Assembly (NCBI GenBank): GCA_948794795.1
Contig: CAQGLR010000002.1
Span: forward strand, 1 to 64,000
Origin: an uncultured Lachnospiraceae bacterium
GTDB lineage: Bacteria > Bacillota > Clostridia > Lachnospirales > Lachnospiraceae
Direction of reading: 5' to 3'
DNA length: 64,000 bases
The stretch's first letter is position 1. Each line of letters begins with the position of its first letter. This document shows, one piece after another, positions 43,436 to 52,514 of this stretch. Both the position numbers and the translations under genes were made by a program. A model generated the notes under the pieces. It worked only from the letters and a program-made list of their open reading frames with translations. It was not told the DNA's origin and made no database searches.

Positions 43436-43810
43436 TTAAAATGCTGATATTGTCTGTATAAGTGATTTAATAACAGGTATGCTTACAGCAATTATCATAA
43501 CCTTTCCAAAAAATTCAATCTGGTTTCCCACTGCACCATATCCTGCATCTTTGCACAAATTAGAAGAAAATTCTGCAACATATGTAATCCCCACCATTTT
43601 GAGAAGTATATTTATATAAACTGAATTATCACCAAGATAACTTTCTACCATATGGATTACACTAAGTACATCATCAATCTTTGACAAAGCAAGCCCAAGT
43701 ATAATAAGACTAGCAGCAAGTATTACAAGCATTGCAAATTCCTGTTTGTCACTTTTTAAAGACATCGCGAGGAAAATAGCAATTACCCCTATAACAGCAA
43801 CCTTTACCAT
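43436..43810 (-). CDS. spoIIIAD: Stage III sporulation protein AD
   Basis: SpoIIIAD is a small membrane protein of the SpoIIIA complex. The 124-residue product has about four hydrophobic helices and the family stretch LKMVGITYVAEFSSNLCKDA and IEFFGKVMIIAVSIPVIKSL. ATG at 43810 is preceded by GGGGGATTTAT; a longer frame of 12 residues is rejected. It is separated from spoIIIAC by 140 bases holding a solo repeat arm, and from spoIIIAE by about 640 bases of repeat, whereas these genes normally abut. Confidence 0.93.
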   Translation of the reverse strand: MVKVAVIGVIAIFLAMSLKSDKQEFAMLVILAASLIILGLALSKIDDVLSVIHMVESYLGDNSVYINILLKMVGITYVAEFSSNLCKDAGYGAVGNQIEFFGKVMIIAVSIPVIKSLIQTISAF

Positions 43811-43879
43811 ATAAATCCCCCATCCTTTCCAAATATAGTGTTTCATTTGTATTAATAACTAATATTAACCAGGCAGGAC

Positions 43880-43928
43880 ATATTTGAAAATTACACAAAG
43901 ACTATATTACTCTGGCAAATTCCAAATA
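43880..43928. repeat. Solo arm of the inverted-repeat family
   Basis: The sequence TTTGAAAATTACACAAAGAC then TATATTACTCTGGCAAATTCC matches the left arm of the full copies. No partner arm or core follows before spoIIIAC ends, so it is a truncated copy. Confidence 0.65.
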
Positions 43929-43950
43929 CCCCAGGGCATATTCCTTCTGT

Positions 43951-44148
43951 TCAGCCCATTGCAAACAACCTCTGTATTGTCTCAAATAAATCTTCTATAT
44001 ATGGCACTACCCATAAAAGCACAAGTATAAGTCCCGCAAGGCTTACCAGAAATGCCTGCTCATCCCTTCCAGAATGTTTAAGGACCTGTCCAAGTACCGA
44101 CACCAGTATTCCCACGGCAGCAATTTTAAAAATAAGATTAATTGTCAT
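43951..44148 (-). CDS. spoIIIAC: Stage III sporulation protein AC
   Basis: The 65-residue hydrophobic protein has two membrane helices with the family pattern LIFKIAAVGILVSVLGQVL and LKHSGRDEQAFLVSLAGLIL. It is a small conserved component of the SpoIIIA complex. RBS GGAGGATTAAA precedes the ATG at 44148. It follows spoIIIAB. Confidence 0.95.
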   Translation of the reverse strand: MTINLIFKIAAVGILVSVLGQVLKHSGRDEQAFLVSLAGLILVLLWVVPYIEDLFETIQRLFAMG

Positions 44149-44170
44149 TTTAATCCTCCTCCAGATATAA

Positions 44171-44686
44171 CTACACCAGCAGTACGCTTATAAAAATCCC
44201 TGCTGCCGCCCCAACAGCATGGCATACTTTTGCTTTGCCTTTATATTCGCTTCTTGCAGCTGATATTATGCCCTCCAGCCTGTTTTTAAAAATTTCAAGT
44301 GTATGCAGCTGGCTCTGCCTGTCCAGGCTGCCAGTATTCTTTCCAACTTCCTCTATAAACAGCTTGTCTTCATATAAAAGATACCTGGTCCATGTGCTGT
44401 TATCTAACCCGTCAAGCCATATACTATACAAATCCCCACCATTATTTTCTAACAGCCTGTCATACATATAAGCCCAGAAGCCGCCACAATACCTGCTTCT
44501 TACTGCCAGGCTTCCAAATATTTCCCCAATATCCACTGCAGCATATTCTATCTCACCATATATAAACTGCAGGGCCTGTTCAAACTCTTCTAAAATATGT
44601 ATCCTTATAAGGGTTTTTTCTGCAAAATAATGTCCCAGAAGCACTCCGCCTGATACTATAAGCACCACGCCTATAAATTTTATCAC
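44171..44686 (-). CDS. spoIIIAB: Stage III sporulation protein AB
   Basis: SpoIIIAB is a membrane protein with a cytoplasmic helical domain related to the type II secretion GspF fold. It is thought to work with the ATPase SpoIIIAA. The 171-residue product has an N-terminal membrane helix (about 3-20), a helical domain with LEEFEQALQFIYGEIEYAAV, and a C-terminal membrane helix. It overlaps spoIIIAA by 4 bases. Confidence 0.92.
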   Translation of the reverse strand: MIKFIGVVLIVSGGVLLGHYFAEKTLIRIHILEEFEQALQFIYGEIEYAAVDIGEIFGSLAVRSRYCGGFWAYMYDRLLENNGGDLYSIWLDGLDNSTWTRYLLYEDKLFIEEVGKNTGSLDRQSQLHTLEIFKNRLEGIISAARSEYKGKAKVCHAVGAAAGIFISVLLV

Positions 44687-45690
44687 GCACTTACCACCCC
44701 GCCTGTAACTGTCCTTTCTGGAACTACACAGCCCTGCCTGTACAAAACTACGCCTCTTTCATCAAATATATGGCTTACTTTTCCAATTTTACCCGCTTCT
44801 AATAATATATATCTTTTAAATGCCTGTTCCTTTACAAGGCTTCCCAGCACAGGCTTGTTCCTTATCTCCCCCATATCAAGTCCATGTACTGTTGCAATTA
44901 CATGTATCCCACAATTCATTACATAATTTACTGCACTTGCATCTTTATTAGAACCAATCTCATCTACAGCAATTATCTCTGGCGCCATTGAACGGACAAG
45001 CATCATCATGCCCTCTGCCTTTGGACAGCCATCAAGTACATCAGAACGGCATCCAAGGTCATTCTGTGGACATCCTTTATAACATGCCCCAAGCTCAGAA
45101 CGTTCATCAACAACACCAACCGTAAATCCACGGTTATAACCATCACCATTAGACAGTATACGTATCATATCCCTTAACAAAGTAGTTTTTCCACATCTTG
45201 GCGGTGAAATAAGCAATGTATTATAAATACCATTACCATGCCTTATATATGGCATAATCTTTTCACTACATCCCTTTGCCTGGTGTGCTACCCTTATATT
45301 CATAAATGATATGTTACCCATATTTTTAACTCTCCCATTTTCCCATAATATTTTCCCTGCCACCCCTATCCTGTGCCCTCCCTGTATAGTAATATATCCC
45401 TGCCGCAGTTCTTCCTCAAATGCATACCTTGAATAATTACTTATATAATCCATAGCTTCCCTTAACTCACTGGCAGAAACATAATATGCCTTTTCTATAC
45501 TATGCGTAAGCCCGCTGTTTATTCCTAAAAAATATTCAGACTTGCCATATATAATTATAAGTGGCCTCCCTGCTCTTAGACGTATCTCCTGTACATCGGA
45601 TAAATCCTTAAAAACCTCTGCAAACCTCTTTCTTATTGCAACAGGCAGAACCTGGAGAACTTGTCCTGTATTATCCCTGCCACTTTCCAT
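44683..45690 (-). CDS. spoIIIAA: Stage III sporulation protein AA (ATPase)
   Basis: SpoIIIAA is the secretion-type ATPase that powers the mother-cell SpoIIIA channel. The 335-residue protein has an N-terminal domain with VQEIRLRAGRPL and a RecA-like core with Walker A PPRCGKTTLLRD and Walker B MAPEIIAVDEIGS. Start is ATG at 45690 (GTG one codon upstream also fits the GGAGGG). First gene of the operon, 49 bases after a sigma-E-like promoter -10. Confidence 0.95.
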   Translation of the reverse strand: MESGRDNTGQVLQVLPVAIRKRFAEVFKDLSDVQEIRLRAGRPLIIIYGKSEYFLGINSGLTHSIEKAYYVSASELREAMDYISNYSRYAFEEELRQGYITIQGGHRIGVAGKILWENGRVKNMGNISFMNIRVAHQAKGCSEKIMPYIRHGNGIYNTLLISPPRCGKTTLLRDMIRILSNGDGYNRGFTVGVVDERSELGACYKGCPQNDLGCRSDVLDGCPKAEGMMMLVRSMAPEIIAVDEIGSNKDASAVNYVMNCGIHVIATVHGLDMGEIRNKPVLGSLVKEQAFKRYILLEAGKIGKVSHIFDERGVVLYRQGCVVPERTVTGGVVSA

Positions 45691-45738
45691 CACTGGTCCC
45701 TCCTTATATTACATGGTTAATATTTATGCCCTTACACC

Positions 45739-45767
45739 ATGTATATGAAAAGAAAATGGGTTTATGC
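45739..45767 (-). promoter_or_regulatory. Sigma-E-like promoter of spoIIIA
   Basis: On the minus strand GCATAAA, a 13-base spacer and CATATACAT resemble the sigma-E consensus (KMATATT, 13-15, CATACAMT). The position, just before spoIIIAA, fits known mother-cell control of this operon. The -10 core departs by one insertion-like shift. Confidence 0.5.
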
Positions 45768-45781
45768 AAACAATCTTAAAT

Positions 45782-45826
45782 AAAAAAAGACCACAAGCAT
45801 AGTATAAGTATACTACGCCTGCAGTC
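45782..45826 (-). terminator. Strong intrinsic terminator of the upstream gene
   Basis: On the minus strand GACTGCAGGCGTAGTAT pairs along 17 positions (with G-U pairs) with ATACTATGCTTGTGGTC, followed by TTTTTTT. It insulates spoIIIA from the hypothetical gene upstream. Confidence 0.85.
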
Positions 45827-45863
45827 CAGACTTGATATAATTAGATAACTTAATTTTCATTAT

Positions 45864-46757
45864 TTAAAAAGTTAAATCCCAATATAAATCTTTTTCTGAT
45901 ACATTATTTATCTTTCTCAAATACTCATTTTTCCTACTATAAAAAATGCCTGTTTCAAAGCTTTTGTCCATTTCATCACAAAACAGGCTGGTAATACCAG
46001 AACCAAAAATATCACAAATTAATGGTTTTACTTCCTGGAATAAAGATTCTATACGTTCCCTGTTTATTTCTTTGTCAAAAATTCCAACAATATAATTATT
46101 CCAGACAAATCTTCCTAAACAATATCCATCATCAAAATCCCATATATCACTTGTCCAGAATGGCTTTGCTTCATCTGCTGCAAGTAAATTATCACTTTCT
46201 TTAAAAAGAAGTACAGAAAGATATTGGAAAAATGAATATTTTACTATTAATGAACCTTGGAAAACCTGTCCAAATAACTGGATAATATTATCATTACAAA
46301 GAGCTATTGTAGTATTGAATAACGAAATCCATCCAGGCATATAATTACTATGTATTTCCATTTTCTTAATTGTATATTTAATATAGTATGACATAATATA
46401 ATTATAATTTTCTGTACCTGCAGCAGACTTGAAATTCCCATTGTTAAAAAACATTGCTGTATTAAATTCATAATAAACATCCCTGGTTATTTTATTATTA
46501 TATAAAACAGTTTGCTCTGCTGCTTTTAAATAAAATGGCAGCAGATACCTGATTAACTCTGGCTGGATATTCTTTGAATACTTGCAGTCTGTTGCAAAAT
46601 TATATAATACCTGGTATTCTTCTGTAATCTCCCCATCTATTTCCTGGCTAGAGATAAATTTATATAATACCTGGATATCTGTTTCATAAAGCTCCATAGT
46701 TATTTCAGGAAGTTTAAAATTTACATACATATTTTCACATCCCTGTTTATTTTCCAT
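45864..46757 (-). CDS. Hypothetical protein (about 297 aa)
   Basis: I do not recognise this protein. It is soluble with many Tyr, Phe and Trp residues, predicted helical, and contains FWTSDIWDFDDGYCLGRFVW and CDIFGSGITSLFCDEMDKSF. There is no signal peptide, membrane segment or clear motif. Start is uncertain: ATG at 46757 or ATG at 46730 (AGGG before it). It has its own terminator and stands alone before spoIIIA. It could be an accessory gene such as a toxin-immunity or phage-related protein, but nothing supports a choice. Confidence 0.7.
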   Translation of the reverse strand: MENKQGCENMYVNFKLPEITMELYETDIQVLYKFISSQEIDGEITEEYQVLYNFATDCKYSKNIQPELIRYLLPFYLKAAEQTVLYNNKITRDVYYEFNTAMFFNNGNFKSAAGTENYNYIMSYYIKYTIKKMEIHSNYMPGWISLFNTTIALCNDNIIQLFGQVFQGSLIVKYSFFQYLSVLLFKESDNLLAADEAKPFWTSDIWDFDDGYCLGRFVWNNYIVGIFDKEINRERIESLFQEVKPLICDIFGSGITSLFCDEMDKSFETGIFYSRKNEYLRKINNVSEKDLYWDLTF

Positions 46758-46802
46758 AAATATTCCAGGTACAATTATACAATACCATTCCAGAAAATAC
46801 AA

Positions 46803-47103
46803 TTAACACACCAGAATTATATACCCCAAAATTTACAGTACAATATACTAATATTTCCCTGGCTTTTCCCAAATATAAAATTACTGGCAATGGAGGATAT
46901 TAAAAACAACTACTGAAATATAATTGTTAAAAGAATAATAAAGCTGGCTGCCCTTATAATAATACACTAATGGAAAATTCTATAATACATTCAAATGTTG
47001 TTTCTATTAATGGTTCCTATGCCCTATATTTCTTGTAGCAAATGGTATAAGGATATGTTATACTTATAGCAGTAAAATGGAATTTGGAAGGAGGAAGATA
47101 TGC
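46803..47103. other. Intergenic region between divergent genes
   Basis: About 300 AT-rich bases between the hypothetical gene (minus) and the acetyltransferase (plus). No strong promoter match, repeat copy or RNA was found; GGAGG at 47090-47094 serves the acetyltransferase. Confidence 0.4.
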
Positions 47104-47670
47104 TTGGAACATGCAGGAACAAAAACAATCAAAACTGCACGGCTGGCATTGCAAAAACTTAGCCTTACTGATACGGAAATGATGTTTAAGAATTGGACAA
47201 GTGATGATAAAGTTACACGTTTTTTGCGGTGGGATGCACATAAAACGATAGATGACACCAGGAACATGATTCAACAATGGATTAATAACTATCAGTATGA
47301 TTCTACTTATTATTGGGGAATATACCTAAAAAATGGTGAAATGATTGGGTCAGCTGGCATCACTATAACCTCAGAATATGATTTTAAGGGTGAATTGGGC
47401 TATAAGATTGGCAGCCGTTGGTGGAACCAAGGCTATTCAAGTGAAGCAGCAAGAGCTGTTATTGATTATATGTTCCGTAATACAGATATTGAACGGATTG
47501 ATGCATTTAGTCCAGTAGAAAATCCTGCTTCAAAAAAAGTGATGGAAAAGGCTGGGATGCACTATGAAGGTATTTTACAACATTACTATAAAACACGGAA
47601 TGGATTTCATAATTGTACTTTATATGGAATAATACGAAATGAATGGGAGCAGTCTTATGACAGAACTTGA
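47104..47670 (+). CDS. GNAT acetyltransferase (RimJ/RimL-like)
   Basis: The 188-residue product has the GNAT fold: TKTIKTARLALQKLSLTD at the start, IGSAGITI, ELGYKIGSRWWNQGYSSEAA with the acetyl-CoA loop, and NPASKKVMEKAGMHYEG. It is like RimJ/RimL proteins that acetylate ribosomal N-termini or small amines; substrate unknown. The start is probably TTG at 47104, nine bases after GGAGG; an ATG in frame at 47077 has no RBS, and an ATG at 47100 is out of frame. It overlaps the next acetyltransferase gene by 14 bases. Confidence 0.85.
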   Translation: MEHAGTKTIKTARLALQKLSLTDTEMMFKNWTSDDKVTRFLRWDAHKTIDDTRNMIQQWINNYQYDSTYYWGIYLKNGEMIGSAGITITSEYDFKGELGYKIGSRWWNQGYSSEAARAVIDYMFRNTDIERIDAFSPVENPASKKVMEKAGMHYEGILQHYYKTRNGFHNCTLYGIIRNEWEQSYDRT

Positions 47671-48247
47671 AAAATGTATGGCAGGTGAATACTATAACTG
47701 CCATGATAAAATTTTCCTTGATTTTAAAAAAAATACAAGAAAACTATTAAAACAATATAATTTACTAGAATATGACCAGAAAAAAGAAAAAACAGAAATT
47801 TTAAAACAATTATTTGGAAGAATTGGCAGAAACACGTCAGTCGGGCTGCCATTTATATGTGATTATGGACGTAATATTTATATTGGGGACAATGTTTCAA
47901 TAAATATGAACTGTACATTTGTAGACTGCAATAAAATCACAATCGGAAACAATGTACTTATTGCATCAAATGTACAGCTCTATACAGCAACACATCCAGT
48001 TGGATTGTCTGAACGCCTGACCCCTGGCTGGACTCCTGGAAGTGATGAATATTTCTGCCGCACTTATGCACTTCCAATAACTATTGGCAATGGCTGCTGG
48101 ATTGGCGGAGGTGTAATTATACTTCCTGGCGTAACCATTGGTAATGGTTCTGTTATAGGAGCAGGCAGTGTTGTTACAAAAGATATACCAGATAACTCCC
48201 TGGCAGTTGGCAATCCATGCCATGTAATACGTGAAATTAACCAGTGA
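47657..48247 (+). CDS. Sugar O-acetyltransferase (maltose/galactoside acetyltransferase family)
   Basis: The 196-residue protein has the N-terminal Mac domain (MTELEKCMAGEYYNCHDKIF) and a left-handed beta-helix of hexapeptide repeats (IGDNVSINMNCTFVDCN through IGNGSVIGAGSVVTKDIP). The catalytic His is in TATHPVG. It transfers acetyl from acetyl-CoA to sugars, probably for detoxification or modification. ATG at 47657 follows GGGAG and lies inside the preceding gene's end, so translation is coupled. Confidence 0.92.
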   Translation: MTELEKCMAGEYYNCHDKIFLDFKKNTRKLLKQYNLLEYDQKKEKTEILKQLFGRIGRNTSVGLPFICDYGRNIYIGDNVSINMNCTFVDCNKITIGNNVLIASNVQLYTATHPVGLSERLTPGWTPGSDEYFCRTYALPITIGNGCWIGGGVIILPGVTIGNGSVIGAGSVVTKDIPDNSLAVGNPCHVIREINQ

Positions 48248-48291
48248 ATACAACATTAATCCATATATCCATGTAAAAGCAAAAATGGAAA

Positions 48292-48341
48292 TAATTATCC
48301 CAATACTTTATATATTTATTACTAAAGTATTGGGATAATTA
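48292..48341. terminator. 19-bp perfect hairpin between convergent genes
   Basis: TAATTATCCCAATACTTTA pairs with its complement around a 12-base loop between the acetyltransferase (plus) and aroE (minus). It is probably a shared terminator. Confidence 0.65.
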
Positions 48342-48373
48342 AATATAATAATTTTATGCTTATGGCATATATA

Positions 48374-49147
48374 TTACTGTTCTTTTAATTTATCATTATA
48401 TATCTTTTTATATACTTCATCAATCTTTGCTTCATCAAGTTTTGTTTCAAGAAAGAATTCTACTGCATAAAGTGCCTGTGCTACAAGCATCTCAAGACCA
48501 TTTACTCCTGTTATGCCAATTTCCTTTGCCTGTGCCACAAGTTTTGTTTCAAGTGGGTTATAAATAACATCAGCTACTGCTTCACATTCCGGAAATTTCT
48601 TTAAATCTACAGGACTTGCACCACTCTTTGGATACATTCCTACAGGGCTTGTATTAACAATTATCTTCGCATCTGTATGCTTTTCAAAACACTCATCATA
48701 TGTAATTGATGTTTCTGTTTTTATAATATCTACTACAACGATTTCACTTGCCTCCATTTTTCTTAAAACTGCGGCTACAGCTTTGGAAGCACCTCCATCA
48801 CCAAGCACAACACATTTTTTCCCTTCAGGATTAATATTATGCTGTTTTAACATATACATAAAACCTGAAAAATCTGTATTATGCCCATAAAGTTTTCCAT
48901 CTTTATTAACAATAGTATTAACTGCACCTATTGCTTCTGCATTTTCATCCATGCCATCAAGAAAAGGTATAACATCCCTTTTATAAGGAATTGTTACATT
49001 AATTGCTTTAAAATCATGTTTTTCCATAAAACCTTTAAACTCTTCCCTGCTTAAAGGATGGATATTATATGTGTAATCTGCAAGCATTTCATGTATTTCT
49101 TTAGAATAGCTATGCCCTAACTTTTCACCAATCAGACCGTAATCCAT
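48374..49147 (-). CDS. aroE: Shikimate dehydrogenase
   Basis: AroE reduces 3-dehydroshikimate to shikimate with NADPH. The 257-residue protein begins YGLIGEKLGHSYSKEIHEML, with the substrate site NVTIPYKRD (catalytic Lys) and the NADP site VLGDGGASKAV. Length is slightly under the usual 270-290. It is separated from aroK/aroD by 9 kb. Confidence 0.94.
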   Translation of the reverse strand: MDYGLIGEKLGHSYSKEIHEMLADYTYNIHPLSREEFKGFMEKHDFKAINVTIPYKRDVIPFLDGMDENAEAIGAVNTIVNKDGKLYGHNTDFSGFMYMLKQHNINPEGKKCVVLGDGGASKAVAAVLRKMEASEIVVVDIIKTETSITYDECFEKHTDAKIIVNTSPVGMYPKSGASPVDLKKFPECEAVADVIYNPLETKLVAQAKEIGITGVNGLEMLVAQALYAVEFFLETKLDEAKIDEVYKKIYNDKLKEQ

Positions 49148-49194
49148 TTAACTATGCCCTTTCTGTCATATATCTTATACTATACACACAACTG

Positions 49195-49218
49195 GCAGGC
49201 AGCAATACTGCTGCCTGC
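49195..49218 (-). terminator. Hairpin between galE and aroE
   Basis: GCAGGCAGCA pairs perfectly with TGCTGCCTGC around a four-base loop. On the minus strand it follows galE. The downstream sequence is only modestly T-rich. Confidence 0.55.
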
Positions 49219-49241
49219 TAACTGCCTGTTTTTTATATTGT

Positions 49242-50231
49242 TTATTTTGCATATCCATTTGGATGGTTTTTATGCCATTTCCATGCGGATTCAATAATCT
49301 CCTCAAGGCTTGCATGTTCTGGCTTCCAACCGAGTATTTTCTTTGCTTTTTCACTTGAAGCAATAAGCTTTGCAGGGTCTCCTCCACGGCGTGGTGACTC
49401 CACAGCTGGTATTGGATGGCCTGTAACTTTACGTGCTGTTTCAATAACCTCTTTAACTGTAAAACCTACACCGTTGCCAAGGTTAAATACATCACTTTCC
49501 CCACCTTTTGCAAGATATTTAACTGCAAGTATATGTGCCTGTGCCAGGTCTGTTACATGTATATAATCCCTTACACATGTACCATCTTTTGTATCATAAT
49601 CAGTACCAAATATGCTTACTGACTCTCTCTGTCCATTTGGAACCTGCAGGATAAGTGGTATAAGATGTGTTTCAGGGCTGTGTGCCTCACCTATTTCCCC
49701 GCTTTTATCTGCACCACATGCATTAAAATACCTTAATGCAACATAACGGAGCCCATGTGCAACACCTGTCCACTTCATCATCTTTTCCATAGAAAGCTTT
49801 GTCTCCCCATATGGGTTAGTTGGCTCTGTCTTATCTGTTTCAAGAATAGGTATGCTTTCAGGTTCACCATATGTTGCTGCTGTTGATGAAAATACAATCT
49901 TATCAACACCATGTGCTACCATACTTTCAAGAAGCACTTTTGTACCATAAAGGTTGTTATCATAATATTTCAGTGGGTTTGTCATGCTTTCGCCTACAAG
50001 TGAATTAGCAGCAAAATGTATAACAGCATCTATCTTTTCATTATCAAATATACTGTCTACAAATTCCCTGTTACGTATATCACCTTCGTAAAACTTAGCC
50101 TTTGGGTTTACTGCTTCAATATGCCCTGTTTCAAGGTTATCAGCAATAACAACCTCCTCACCTGCATCTACAAGCTCACTTACAGTATGTGAACCAATAT
50201 AACCAGCTCCGCCTAATACTAAAATCTTCAT
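49242..50231 (-). CDS. galE: UDP-glucose 4-epimerase
   Basis: GalE interconverts UDP-galactose and UDP-glucose in the Leloir pathway and supplies UDP-Gal for polymers. The 329-residue SDR protein has the NAD motif GGAGYIGSHT, the catalytic SSTAATYGEPE and YGETKLSMEK (Tyr-x3-Lys), and the RYFNACGAD motif. It is downstream of a GH53 galactanase and its LacI regulator, consistent with use of galactose released from galactan. Confidence 0.95.
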   Translation of the reverse strand: MKILVLGGAGYIGSHTVSELVDAGEEVVIADNLETGHIEAVNPKAKFYEGDIRNREFVDSIFDNEKIDAVIHFAANSLVGESMTNPLKYYDNNLYGTKVLLESMVAHGVDKIVFSSTAATYGEPESIPILETDKTEPTNPYGETKLSMEKMMKWTGVAHGLRYVALRYFNACGADKSGEIGEAHSPETHLIPLILQVPNGQRESVSIFGTDYDTKDGTCVRDYIHVTDLAQAHILAVKYLAKGGESDVFNLGNGVGFTVKEVIETARKVTGHPIPAVESPRRGGDPAKLIASSEKAKKILGWKPEHASLEEIIESAWKWHKNHPNGYAK

Positions 50232-50306
50232 AAAAATCCCTCCATTTCTTTATATAAATCCAGGATATATTATTCCTGGCATAAAACCACAGACCAAATA
50301 CCACTA

Positions 50307-51476
50307 TTAACTTTTACCATTTCTTACAGCCTTATAATCCCTTATAACTTTAAGTGCAGGAAGTGCATTTCCATTATAGTCAAATAACGCCTGGTTTGCC
50401 CATTCATTACCACATGGGCCAGGGTCTTCAATATATTTAAGGGATTCTTTTGTAGCCCAGCCTGAGCCAGATACAGGTATCCATCCAGGTTCCCAGTAAT
50501 AGAAACCTCTGCCAAGACCACCAGGTACAGCACAAATCCTGTCAAGAACATCTTTTATAAAATCTGCCTGCCCCTCTTTTGTCATTGGATACTCTATTTT
50601 ATCAACAAGTTCCTGCCTTGTTGCCATGCCTTTACGCTCTTCATCATCTAACTTCTCATATTCTTTATAATCTTCCATTGTAAAGCCCATGGAAACCTCA
50701 GCTATAACAAGCTCTTTACCATAACGTTTTGCAATATCATGCATATTGTTACTTAAACTGCTAAGTGAACCATGCCAGAAAGGATAGTAAGACAGTCCTA
50801 TTATGTCAAAGTCTTCCCCTCCACGTTTTATATAATTATCAAACCAGCGGCGGTATAATGCATTATTGCCGCCATTATCAAGATGTATCATTATCTCTGT
50901 ACCAGGATTTACAGCTTTTACACCACGTATTCCTGCACTAACAAAACGTGCAAGGTTGTCATATTCTGGTACATGCCCTTCATGGCCAGCAGCATTGCTT
51001 TCGTCAAAAATCTGCCCGTCAGGCCATAACATACCATTGGAAAGCTCGTTGCCAGCCTGTACCATATCTGGAAGACAGCCATTATCCTTACATACATTTA
51101 AGACATCAACTGTGTAATTATACACAGCCTCTTCAAGTTCATCTACTCCCATATCTTTCCAGGCTTTTGGCTTAAACTGCTTACCCGGGTCTGCCCAGAA
51201 ATCACTGTAATGTAAATCAAGTAATATACCCATTCCATGCTGTCTGGCCCTTTTTGCCAGCATAACCATTGTTTCCAGGTCATTAGTACCTGCGCCGTAT
51301 GGCATGCCCTGTCCGTCATATGGGTCATTCCATAACCTTATACGCACAGAATTAGTACCATATGCTTTAAGTATATCAAATAAGTCCCCTTCTTTGCCAC
51401 AGTCAAAATACTTTGCACCGCATTTTTCTAACTCTATAAGAGTAGAAATATCCATTCCCTTGATAAATTTATTCAT
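50307..51476 (-). CDS. GH53 arabinogalactan endo-beta-1,4-galactanase
   Basis: This 389-residue TIM-barrel enzyme hydrolyses beta-1,4-galactan side chains of pectin. The start KGMDISTLIELEKCGAKYFD, NSVRIRLWNDP, LDLHYSDFWADPGKQ and the catalytic glutamates in QAGNELSNGM (acid/base) and IAEVSMGF (nucleophile) are visible. There is no signal peptide, unlike many GH53 enzymes, so it may act on imported oligosaccharides. ATG at 51476 follows GGAGGCTTGTTT. It sits directly after the LacI gene. Confidence 0.94.
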   Translation of the reverse strand: MNKFIKGMDISTLIELEKCGAKYFDCGKEGDLFDILKAYGTNSVRIRLWNDPYDGQGMPYGAGTNDLETMVMLAKRARQHGMGILLDLHYSDFWADPGKQFKPKAWKDMGVDELEEAVYNYTVDVLNVCKDNGCLPDMVQAGNELSNGMLWPDGQIFDESNAAGHEGHVPEYDNLARFVSAGIRGVKAVNPGTEIMIHLDNGGNNALYRRWFDNYIKRGGEDFDIIGLSYYPFWHGSLSSLSNNMHDIAKRYGKELVIAEVSMGFTMEDYKEYEKLDDEERKGMATRQELVDKIEYPMTKEGQADFIKDVLDRICAVPGGLGRGFYYWEPGWIPVSGSGWATKESLKYIEDPGPCGNEWANQALFDYNGNALPALKVIRDYKAVRNGKS

Positions 51477-51492
51477 AAACAAGCCTCCCATT

Positions 51493-52488
51493 TTATCTTG
51501 TTGATTCTTTCAGTTCTACTTTATATCCAAGATAAGTAATTTCCTGGACTTTAAGACCATCAAGCAAGTCTATAAGTGTTTTACAGGCAACCCTTCCAAT
51601 CTCTTGTACATCAAATGAAAGTGATGTAATTGCAGGTATATTATGTTTCAGGAGCATACTGTCAAAAAATGATGCTATTTTAATATCAGAAGGGACCTTT
51701 ATATCTTCTTGTCTCAGTTTGTTTAACACAGCAGAACATATCGAATCATCCATACATATTATACAGTCTGCACCCTTCTTGAATATATTGTCAACAGCCC
51801 TCTCAACCATTATATAATTATCCTGGTTCAGGAATACGAGACCAGGAGGCACAGGTATATTTAGTTCTTCATATGCCGCCATATAACCTTTAATACGGCT
51901 TCTTGTAACCATATGTGCCTCACTTCCGCCTATTACTGCTATACGCTTAAGCTGTTTCATAAGCAGCATTGATGTAAGTTCTTTACAGCCTTCATAATGG
52001 TTATGCTCTATTTGTATAACATTATTATATCCAGACATTCCAATAACTACAAATGGGAATTCCTGTTCTAATAAAAGTTTTACTGCCTCATCTTCTATAA
52101 GGGTACGCATTAATATAACCCCGTCAACTTTTCCATTTGAAATTATGCGTTTAAGCTGCCCTAAATCATTATTATTGCAGACTGTTAAAATTATATCATA
52201 TCCATATATAGAAGCCATTTCCTGAAGCCCTACAAGACAGTTCTGGAAGTATGACATATCCTCAAGCCCATAGTCTGAGGGCATAACTACTCCTATATTA
52301 TATGTTTTGGATTTTGCGAGACCTTGTGCTATGACATTGGGTTTATAATTATTTTCTTCCATGTACTCCCTTACCCTTTGCCTTGTAGCTTCACTTATAC
52401 GCCCCTTTCCTGATATAGCACGTGAAACTGTGGTCTTTGATATGCCAAGTTCCTCTGCTATATTTGCGATTGTAATATTCTTACTCAC
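51493..52488 (-). CDS. LacI-family transcriptional regulator
   Basis: The 331-residue repressor has an N-terminal HTH (ITIANIAEELGISKTTVSRA, then hinge ISGKGRISEAT) and a periplasmic-binding-like sensor domain (about 60-325). It is followed 16 bases later by the GH53 galactanase, so it likely controls galactan genes, with galacto-oligosaccharide as a plausible inducer. A LacI-type operator lies in its own promoter region, suggesting autoregulation. Confidence 0.92.
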   Translation of the reverse strand: MSKNITIANIAEELGISKTTVSRAISGKGRISEATRQRVREYMEENNYKPNVIAQGLAKSKTYNIGVVMPSDYGLEDMSYFQNCLVGLQEMASIYGYDIILTVCNNNDLGQLKRIISNGKVDGVILMRTLIEDEAVKLLLEQEFPFVVIGMSGYNNVIQIEHNHYEGCKELTSMLLMKQLKRIAVIGGSEAHMVTRSRIKGYMAAYEELNIPVPPGLVFLNQDNYIMVERAVDNIFKKGADCIICMDDSICSAVLNKLRQEDIKVPSDIKIASFFDSMLLKHNIPAITSLSFDVQEIGRVACKTLIDLLDGLKVQEITYLGYKVELKESTR

Positions 52489-52514
52489 TCTAATATATCC
52501 CCCATAACAGCAGA

